From Alviniconcha marisindica (taxonomy: Eukaryota; Mollusca; Gastropoda; Provannidae): a stretch of DNA of 64,000 nt. Under the pieces are notes generated by a model. The model did not search any database. It was given only the letters and a program-made list of their open reading frames with translations, and was not told the origin of the DNA. Where the stretch lies: the NCBI GenBank assembly GCA_018857735.1, contig JABMCL010000188.1, positions 1,870,001 to 1,934,000 of the forward strand, read 5' to 3'. Made by a program: the position numbers and the translations under genes. Positions 63,901 through 64,000 of the stretch are shown here, piece after piece (the first letter of the stretch is position 1; every line of letters starts with the position of its first letter).

Positions 63901-64000
63901 CACACTCTGCACACGCGTCTGTGGAATGAAGCCCTGCTTGCAGCTCATGAACACTCCGCTGCTGGTTAAGTCTGTCGCAGGAGGTGATGGCGAAGAGGTG
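34956..64000 (-). CDS. ARHGEF10: Rho guanine nucleotide exchange factor, ARHGEF10/ARHGEF10L family (21 exons, 5' end missing)
   Basis: The whole - strand gene model, rebuilt from 21 exons listed separately; the exon lengths total 4027 bases and give 1341 residues plus stop, in frame at all 20 junctions. Domains by residue from the window edge: acidic/Trp-rich N-terminal region (1-220), DH domain (about 221-420, with MVKPVQRFPQF), PH-like region (about 430-645), WD40-like propeller (about 690-1030), acidic Ser-rich tail, then a conserved end (VLSGGDGYW ... LLFWIYKF). Vertebrate members activate RhoA-type GTPases by GDP/GTP exchange; this order is diagnostic of ARHGEF10/10L. Invertebrates usually have a single co-orthologue, so I do not choose between the two vertebrate names. 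Introns are mostly minisatellites, several containing copies of the adjacent splice site. Confidence 0.93.
36148..36470. repeat. G-run and microsatellite cluster
   Basis: A G homopolymer of about 40 bp (36149-36188), GA runs (36256-36280, 36373-36387) and a TG run (36416-36463) in the intron close to the acceptor of exon 21. Confidence 0.95.
37020..37292. repeat. minisatellite, 28 bp unit (25 bp variants)
   Basis: About ten copies of TTTTTATGTTGTTGTTCTAA plus GTCAACGC, in the exon 20-21 intron. Confidence 0.95.
37532..37718 (-). CDS. ARHGEF10: ARHGEF10-like exon 20, propeller
   Basis: Acceptor GTTGTTGCAG|AGAAG, donor CTGTCAG|GTACAG, 187 bases, residues 935-996. GLLWIGTNVGLILTLPLPRL and SVAYHAHRGPV are near-diagnostic of ARHGEF10/10L (GLL.VGT..GV...LPVPRL.G). 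Confidence 0.97.
37805..38100 (+). mobile_element. LINE 3' UTR-like tail
   Basis: After a (CT)n run (37823-37850) comes T-rich sequence ending in GTGTAATAAAGTATTATCTT and tandem ATCTT units. Such pentanucleotide tails are typical of CR1/L2-type LINE 3' ends. Confidence 0.5.
38405..39190. repeat. C-rich minisatellite, about 35-40 bp
   Basis: About 20 copies of CATTATAGGCTGTACATCCC, a C-run and ACTCTGCCCC. On the transcribed (- sense) strand these are G-runs with G-quadruplex potential. Lies in the exon 19-20 intron, just past the exon 19 end copies. Confidence 0.92.
39193..39252 (-). pseudogene. partial copy of the exon 19 end with intact donor
   Basis: About 40 exon bases (ATGAGTGTGGCCAACACTGT, CAACAAAGTGCTTGCAG) are followed by GTGTGCTGTGTACAG. 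Only one base differs in the exon part. It lacks an acceptor, so it is a truncated duplicate downstream in the intron. Confidence 0.85.
39335..39390 (-). pseudogene. partial copy of the exon 19 donor end
   Basis: The - strand reads CAGCAACAAAGTGCTTACAG|GTGCATTGTG, a diverged copy of the last 20 exon bases and the donor. Confidence 0.75.
39548..39722 (-). CDS. ARHGEF10: ARHGEF10-like exon 19, propeller
   Basis: Acceptor TGGTGTGCAG|GCAG, donor CTTGCAG|GTGCGC, 175 bases, residues 877-934. GVGVWVAFHCSASVRLFHVE and TMDNLQEMSVANTVNKVL match the strongly conserved family blade (G.G.W.AF..G...RLFH.ET...LQ...A). Confidence 0.96.
39893..40480. other. A-rich segment with (CA)n and AAC repeats
   Basis: An A-rich stretch with a CA run at 40069-40100 and AACAACAACAAACAAA blocks at 40262-40302. 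Probably the 3' flank of the LINE fragment to its right. Confidence 0.6.
40773..41192 (-). mobile_element. LINE reverse-transcriptase C-terminal fragment
   Basis: A - strand frame of about 140 codons begins VWDGCSDVHIKKLKAVHKRA, continues with YGPLPLKEHLQCNKCILVHK and ends FCWNALPRSLKIACSVSTFK. This is the classic carboxy end of LINE ORF2 (VW......L...Q.RA, LPL, WN.LP, S...FK). It lies in the exon 18-19 intron in the gene's own orientation, truncated at both ends of the full element. Distinct in sequence from the copy at 45065-45310. Confidence 0.88.
41262..41316. repeat. (GA)n microsatellite
   Basis: Interrupted GA run with CAGAGAGAGAGA repeats. Confidence 0.95.
41514..41656 (-). CDS. ARHGEF10: ARHGEF10-like exon 18, propeller
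   Basis: Acceptor GTGTTTTTAG|TGGG, donor ATGCTG|GTTAGT, 143 bases, residues 829-876. CQLVVEDNLWVACGHRVHIV matches the next blade (L....LW...G..V.I). Confidence 0.95.
41690..42440. repeat. minisatellite, 40-42 bp unit, derived from the exon 18 acceptor region
   Basis: About 18 copies of GAAAACACACAGCACAGGTG plus ACAAGGTCACTTCACTGCCAGT. On the - strand units read CACCTGTGCTGTGTGTTTTC; the true intron end is CACCTGTGCTGTGTGTTTTTAG. The nearest unit keeps an AG (TTTTCAG|TGG); most others have AC or GC. Confidence 0.95.
42441..42682. other. intron segment, no feature
   Basis: Non-repetitive sequence between the exon 17 donor and the 40-42 bp array. Nothing recognised. Confidence 0.5.
42683..42846 (-). 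CDS. ARHGEF10: ARHGEF10-like exon 17, propeller
   Basis: Acceptor TTGCTTTGCAG|GATG, donor AATGATC|GTACGC, 164 bases, residues 774-828. IKFVDERLFCGLDDGAVLVY is a WD40-type blade (LF.GL.DG....Y). The GTACGC donor is weak; it is chosen because it alone keeps frame and a stop follows. Confidence 0.9.
42930..43620. repeat. minisatellite, about 72-80 bp unit carrying the exon 17 acceptor
   Basis: Nine copies of TATCACCATCCTACAAGGAA, AAAGACCACAGTGCAATCAG, GACCTGGCCCTGACA, TTATTTGTGGCTGTTGAA. On the - strand they read TCTTTTTCCTTGTAG|GATGGTGATATTC; the true site is TCTTTTGCTTTGCAG|GATGGTGGTATTTC. Decoys precede the real site in the transcript and have as good a pyrimidine tract. Confidence 0.95.
43621..44097. 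other. intron segment, no feature
   Basis: Non-repetitive sequence upstream (in + coordinates) of exon 16. No exon with in-phase splice sites was needed or found. Confidence 0.5.
44098..44369 (-). CDS. ARHGEF10: ARHGEF10-like exon 16, propeller
   Basis: Acceptor GTTGTTACAG|GTG, donor AACGA|GTGAGT, 272 bases, residues 684-773. QHLWVCTSTPSLGQVSIVSL matches the first propeller blade (LW.G......GQ..I.S). DTVWMSNAHNE follows. Confidence 0.95.
44371..44700. repeat. degenerate tandem copies of the exon 16 acceptor edge
   Basis: About six units of roughly 50-60 bp: GAAGACAGGTGTGGCACA, TTCACCTGTAACAACACAGA, CATGTACACAGGGGAT. On the - strand several read TGTTACAG|GTGAAGTGTACACACC, copies of the true TTGTTACAG|GTGAAATGTGCCACACC with about 25 exon bases. 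Confidence 0.9.
45065..45310 (+). mobile_element. LINE reverse-transcriptase C-terminal fragment
   Basis: A + strand frame reads FSCRTDYRSRTFFPGTVRDW then NELPPDAVLPPTLGTFKSKV, the typical end of LINE ORF2 (F..RT...WN.LP......S...FK). Stop at 45291-45293, then CCAATAAATTCC. It sits in the Rho-GEF intron in opposite orientation; truncated and not functional. Confidence 0.85.
45390..45490 (+). repeat. dispersed repeat plus (GAA)n
   Basis: AAGTAAGTAACTTGGTGTTT and TACGCCAATAATGGCC; reverse-complement relative at 11432-11467. It ends in an (AGA)n run of about 35 bp. Confidence 0.6.
45556..45674 (-). CDS. ARHGEF10: ARHGEF10-like exon 15
   Basis: Acceptor GTTTTCAG|AGAAG, donor ACCAAG|GTAAAC, 119 bases, residues 644-683. 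EKQNRPGWYRSPLADSEE matches the family E.N..GW motif that leads into the propeller. Confidence 0.93.
46142..46497. repeat. minisatellite, 45 bp unit
   Basis: Eight copies of CAATTACAATGGCCCAGATT plus CTGTCAGACTTCAGCTTAAACTGGT. Fifteen codons per unit and open on both strands for over 130 codons. Confidence 0.95.
46605..46696 (-). CDS. ARHGEF10: ARHGEF10-like exon 14
   Basis: Acceptor CTTTTTCCAG|GGCC, donor CCATAG|GTACGG, 92 bases, residues 613-643. HYIMQTPTAAVKNEWCVDF and NMAKLAI match the end of the PH-like region, where a Trp and W-N-L-MAKLAL pattern is conserved. Confidence 0.93.
46697..46855. repeat. 79 bp tandem duplication next to the exon 14 acceptor
   Basis: Two copies of GAAAAAGACAAAGGCAGTGA, then CTTCTGTCATTGTATCAACA, then CCCACAGACCTGAAAGCAGG. 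The copy keeps the polypyrimidine tract but the AG became AC. Confidence 0.9.
46873..46930 (+). repeat. short dispersed repeat, copy 3
   Basis: GTTAATGGTAACTGGCTTTT followed by GACATCCTGTCAACCACACA and GGTCACCTCC. Confidence 0.55.
47305..47432. repeat. 22 bp tandem repeat
   Basis: About six copies of GACATCATTCACACTGCAATAT just downstream of the exon 13 donor. Confidence 0.9.
47451..47569 (-). CDS. ARHGEF10: ARHGEF10-like exon 13
   Basis: Acceptor GTGCCTTGCAG|AAC, donor CTCCAA|GTAAGC, 119 bases, residues 574-612. ADLQRMIQIKDEQLRLVNSC matches the family LQR.I..K..E.R segment. Confidence 0.95.
47572..48325. repeat. minisatellite, 38 bp unit, abutting the exon 13 acceptor
   Basis: About 20 copies of CACAAGTCTCCGTCAGATGA plus CAGCTGACAGAACAGTCG. 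It starts about ten bases upstream of the exon 13 acceptor, so the polypyrimidine tract borders the array but the AG is not copied. Confidence 0.95.
48606..48660 (+). repeat. short dispersed repeat, copy 4
   Basis: AGTAACTGGATTTTAATGCC followed by CTGTCAACCATACAGGGTCA. Same family as 24303, 31585 and 46873. Confidence 0.65.
49003..49124 (-). CDS. ARHGEF10: ARHGEF10-like exon 12, PH-like region
   Basis: Acceptor ATGTTACAG|AAAAG, donor GGCTAT|GTCAGT, 122 bases, residues 533-573. HLYTELHDMLHDLTVFGKIS and LRRTYQGY match the helical family insert (LQDLLHDL, L.GNYQ). The donor is weak but is the only one that keeps frame. Confidence 0.92.
49113..49312. repeat. 106 bp tandem duplication including the exon 12 acceptor
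   Basis: Period 106 bp. Both copies contain CCACTGGCTTTTCTGTAACA, so the second copy (from 49219) carries an intact acceptor TTATGTTACAG plus the first 12 exon bases AAAAGCCAGTGG. Confidence 0.97.
49313..49505. repeat. 94 bp tandem duplication
   Basis: Two copies of AATTTAAGGAATTTCAAGAA, CCTTTTTTTCCCTTTCTTTC and an A/G-rich tail; the copies differ by a few bases in the A/G tract. Confidence 0.95.
49570..50955. repeat. minisatellite, 41 bp unit carrying the exon 11 donor
   Basis: About 34 copies of GACCTGCACTGCTGTCTCCA plus CACTCACCTAGAGGTGAGGCT. On the - strand about a dozen units read CTCTAG|GTGAGTGTGG, identical over the intron side to the true donor GCTAG|GTGAGTGTGG. The array begins at the donor itself and continues downstream in the intron. 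Confidence 0.95.
50956..51107 (-). CDS. ARHGEF10: ARHGEF10-like exon 11, PH-like region
   Basis: Acceptor TGCTGCAG|GGACC, donor CAGCTAG|GTGAGT, 152 bases, residues 482-532 (entry phase 2, exit phase 1). Contains ERYRLKWAARLCDIEV. The adjacent intron repeats its donor many times. Confidence 0.95.
51470..51930. repeat. degenerate minisatellite, about 60 bp
   Basis: About eight copies of GTAAGGGTGTATTTATTTAT and ACATCATCATCATTGTCAGG with length variation. Confidence 0.85.
52073..52150 (-). mobile_element. SINE/LINE tail fragment
   Basis: Contains ATAACTTTTATATAGCGCAA and CTACACAAACTCTCTGCACT, as at 6485-6560. On the - strand it ends in the common GCGCTATATAAAAG plus TTATTATTATTG tail. Confidence 0.6.
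52362..52447 (-). CDS. ARHGEF10: ARHGEF10-like exon 10, PH-like region
   Basis: Acceptor GTGTGTTCAG|GAT, donor CTGAA|GTAAGT, 86 bases, residues 454-481 plus two bases. SSRRLLLLDDILVCVKVGL matches the hydrophobic PH strand pair (RRVFLLND.LVC in relatives). Confidence 0.92.
53127..53237 (-). CDS. ARHGEF10: ARHGEF10-like exon 9
   Basis: Acceptor CTGTTTAG|GCAAAG, donor CAGATT|GTAAGA, 111 bases, residues 417-453. Links DH to the PH-like region; contains RNMEKPQRLIRFD. Confidence 0.93.
53412..53537 (-). CDS. ARHGEF10: ARHGEF10-like exon 8, DH domain end
   Basis: Acceptor TGGTTGTTTCAG|GAC, donor TACCAG|GTAGAG, 126 bases, residues 375-416. DRRALQLALTELENVTHKLN is the long last DH helix. Confidence 0.95.
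53840..54425. repeat. minisatellite, about 62 bp unit
   Basis: About nine copies of CTTACCTCTAGTCCAAAGCA, then ACTGAAGCGAAGAATGGGAC, then ACACATCGTCTGTTCCCAGC. On the - strand each unit contains GCTTCAG followed 16 bases later by AGAG|GTAAGG, an acceptor/donor pair. Confidence 0.9.
54610..54840. mobile_element. TTAA-target MITE, copy 2
   Basis: A 231 bp element with intact TTAA at both ends. Ends read TTAACCCCATCACTGCC and, reversed, TTAACCTTTTCACTGCCAT. The interior shares GCCTGTAAAATTTCC, CCTTTCACATG and GACATCATGGCAGTGAA with copy 1 (21816-22057). Non-autonomous. Confidence 0.75.
54956..55048 (-). CDS. ARHGEF10: ARHGEF10-like exon 7, DH domain
   Basis: Acceptor GTGGATCCAG|ATG, donor CTGCAG|GTGAGT, 93 bases, residues 344-374. 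Encodes LMVKPVQRFPQFIMLLQ, the signature DH helix contacting the GTPase. The polypyrimidine tract is weak, but frame and family alignment fix this site. Confidence 0.93.
55100..55520 (+). mobile_element. retrotransposon 3' tail fragment
   Basis: Starts with an AT-rich stretch and a C-run (55192-55212). It ends in GCGCCATAAAAATGTCCATTA and an (ATT)n tail, the form of LINE/SINE 3' ends at 3326 and 25960. The body differs from those, so it is another family. Confidence 0.5.
55521..56100. other. intron segment, no feature
   Basis: Unique sequence between the retrotransposon tail and exon 6. A 95-codon + strand frame lies here but has no recognisable protein and opposes the gene. Confidence 0.5.
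56117..56233 (-). CDS. ARHGEF10: ARHGEF10-like exon 6, DH domain
   Basis: Acceptor TGTCTTCGGCAG|TTC, donor TTGAAG|GTACTG, 117 bases, residues 305-343. FSKSMLVDAYSSYVNNF and the ending FDEFLK match the DH core. Confidence 0.95.
56345..56860. repeat. (TG)n microsatellite and duplicated flanks
   Basis: A TG run (56347-56400) leads into interrupted TG/TGTTAG repeats. Then come three versions of a segment with GGAGAGAGGAGAAATGAGCA and ATGCTAGT (56315, 56637, 56752), each followed by TG or GA runs. A block of about 115 bp has thus been copied with its microsatellite. Confidence 0.85.
56920..57093 (-). CDS. ARHGEF10: ARHGEF10-like exon 5, DH domain
   Basis: Acceptor ATGACTTGCAG|GAG, donor GCTTCT|GTTAGT, 174 bases, residues 247-304. 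FRETREILNHHKMFQIQLSD and KWDEQEKIGDIF are the conserved DH helix segments of this family. Confidence 0.95.
57094..57785. repeat. minisatellite, 51 bp unit carrying the exon 5 acceptor
   Basis: About 13 copies of CACAAGCTGCTCCTGCAAGT, then CACAAAAGAAAAGGGTACAT, then GACCATATCAA. On the - strand each unit reads TTTTGTGACTTGCAG|GAGCAG. The true acceptor is TTTCATGACTTGCAG|GAGTAT. Decoys lie upstream of the real site in transcription order. Seventeen codons per unit. Confidence 0.95.
58170..59405. repeat. minisatellite, 35 bp unit, abutting the exon 4 donor
   Basis: About 35 copies of GGTATAATACTGAATGGCAT plus GGTACAGTGTTGTAT, with GATGCTAGTG and CAAGGTGCAGTAT variants. It reaches to within a few bases of the donor of exon 4. 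Long frames on either strand (up to 246 codons) are artefacts. Confidence 0.95.
59412..59489 (-). CDS. ARHGEF10: ARHGEF10-like exon 4, start of the DH domain
   Basis: Acceptor CATGTTGCAG|AAAAAA, donor ATGCAG|GTACAG, 78 bases, residues 221-246. KKCRCVVALTISSERSYINT and LERIMQ match the first DH helix, where family members have a T.E..Y...L.R..Q pattern. Confidence 0.92.
59700..60545. repeat. minisatellite, 42 bp unit, next to the exon 3 donor
   Basis: About 20 copies of CCTATCTGGACAGGCCTGGG plus GGCACTGACCCACCCCTGTGCA. On the - strand each unit reads CCCCAGGCCTGTCCAGATAG|GTGCACAGG. This aligns loosely with the exon 3 end (CCAGGCCTGACTGATACTCAG cut at GTAAGT), so it may derive from that boundary. 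Starts about 25 bp after the donor. Confidence 0.9.
60571..60798 (-). CDS. ARHGEF10: ARHGEF10-like exon 3
   Basis: Acceptor CTGCTTTCAG|CATG, donor ACTCAG|GTAAGTG, 228 bases in phase 0, residues 145-220. Contains LFQSIPALLLKLKP and a Pro-rich end (PPPELPPPPPGLTDTQ) directly before the DH domain. Confidence 0.9.
60855..60908. repeat. (GA)n microsatellite
   Basis: GA run of about 52 bp, close to the acceptor of exon 3 on its intron side. Confidence 0.95.
61078..61566. mobile_element. candidate TTAA-bounded element with internal minisatellite
   Basis: TTAACCCTTTCAACACT at the left and, on the reverse strand of the right end, TTAACCCATTCACTGAGC look like weak terminal inverted repeats at TTAA. 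The inside is largely a 25 bp tandem repeat (61220-61485). Confidence 0.35.
61220..61485. repeat. minisatellite, 25 bp unit
   Basis: About ten copies of CACCACAGTGACCTAGGTCA plus GCAGG. Each contains the palindrome TGACCTAGGTCA. Confidence 0.9.
61613..61818 (-). CDS. ARHGEF10: ARHGEF10-like exon 2
   Basis: Acceptor TTTGTCAG|ATCC, donor TTGCAG|GTAGGA, 206 bases, residues 76-144. Encodes a Trp/Glu/Asp-rich stretch (SWGSEDWSEGSWGSSEF) and KKLLPKKPHDKDSLQ. Entry phase 1, exit phase 0. Confidence 0.9.
62330..62445. repeat. short A-rich direct repeats
   Basis: Four imperfect copies of ACAAACTGTAACAGAGAACA, followed by a second copy of the flanking ACAAAGCACTGGCTTAACAC motif. Confidence 0.75.
62892..63183. 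mobile_element. foldback element / hairpin with about 119 bp arms
   Basis: Left arm 62892-63010 and right arm 63066-63183 are imperfect inverted repeats. The inner 45 bp of each (CTCTCACCTGGCATGCATGT, AAATACAAGGTACAT) match almost perfectly. The spacer of about 55 bp contains AGAGGTAAATCCTCT. It lies in the intron between exons 1 and 2. A MITE or foldback transposon is likely; clear target duplications were not identified. Confidence 0.75.
63191..63773. other. intron 1 segment, no feature
   Basis: Unique AT-rich sequence between the foldback element and exon 1. Nothing recognised. Confidence 0.5.
63774..64000 (-). CDS. ARHGEF10: ARHGEF10-like exon 1 of 21 (runs off the window)
   Basis: Open from the window edge, residues 1-75. 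It ends at AAAG|GTATTG after SDPPK, leaving one base. Contains AEIELEYNRLRF and a Pro/Ser-rich stretch. No acceptor is visible, so the 5' limit is unknown. Confidence 0.85.

Noticed and set aside
1..64000. tRNA or rRNA genes, viral genes, prokaryotic operons
   Set aside because: I looked for cloverleaf-like and rRNA-like conserved stretches and for viral or bacterial gene sets and saw none.

Overview
This window is eukaryotic nuclear DNA: short exons with GT/AG splice sites, long repeat-stuffed introns, microsatellites, non-LTR retrotransposon tails and MITE-like elements. The intron-rich Rho-GEF gene, the (TTA)n-tailed elements and the very high minisatellite load suggest an invertebrate, most likely a lophotrochozoan such as a gastropod mollusc. 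That placement is inference; nothing in the window proves it. LAYOUT. From 1 to about 9.2 kb the + strand carries the 3' part of a gene. A probable linker exon (4995-5085) is followed by a confident terminal exon (9040-9243) encoding the end of an SH2-like domain. Between and before them are minisatellites; the largest (7130-9039) repeats the terminal exon's splice acceptor about 38 times. From 9.2 to 34.9 kb no convincing protein-coding gene is seen, only about twenty minisatellites separated by plain sequence. The + strand looks T-rich up to about 20.8 kb and A-rich after about 21.0 kb. A + strand AATAAA at 20763 and a - strand AATAAA at 21018 lie at that switch, as expected where two convergent genes with very long 3' ends meet. 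From 34956 to the right edge the - strand carries 21 coding exons of an ARHGEF10/ARHGEF10L-family Rho guanine nucleotide exchange factor. I rebuilt it exon by exon; every junction keeps the reading frame. The result is 1341 residues with the 5' end beyond the window: acidic N-terminal region, DH domain, PH-like region, WD40-like propeller, and a long acidic/serine-rich tail ending in the family's conserved C-terminal strand. MAIN OBSERVATION. At many exons of this gene, and at the terminal exon of the + gene, the neighbouring minisatellite is built from the exon edge itself. Each unit contains a copy of the splice donor or acceptor plus some exon bases, or directly abuts the splice site. The introns therefore hold dozens of decoy splice sites. 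Other mobile DNA includes two copies of a TTAA-flanked MITE (one with a clear empty-site comparison), a 119-bp-arm foldback, pieces of at least two LINE types and several short dispersed repeats.
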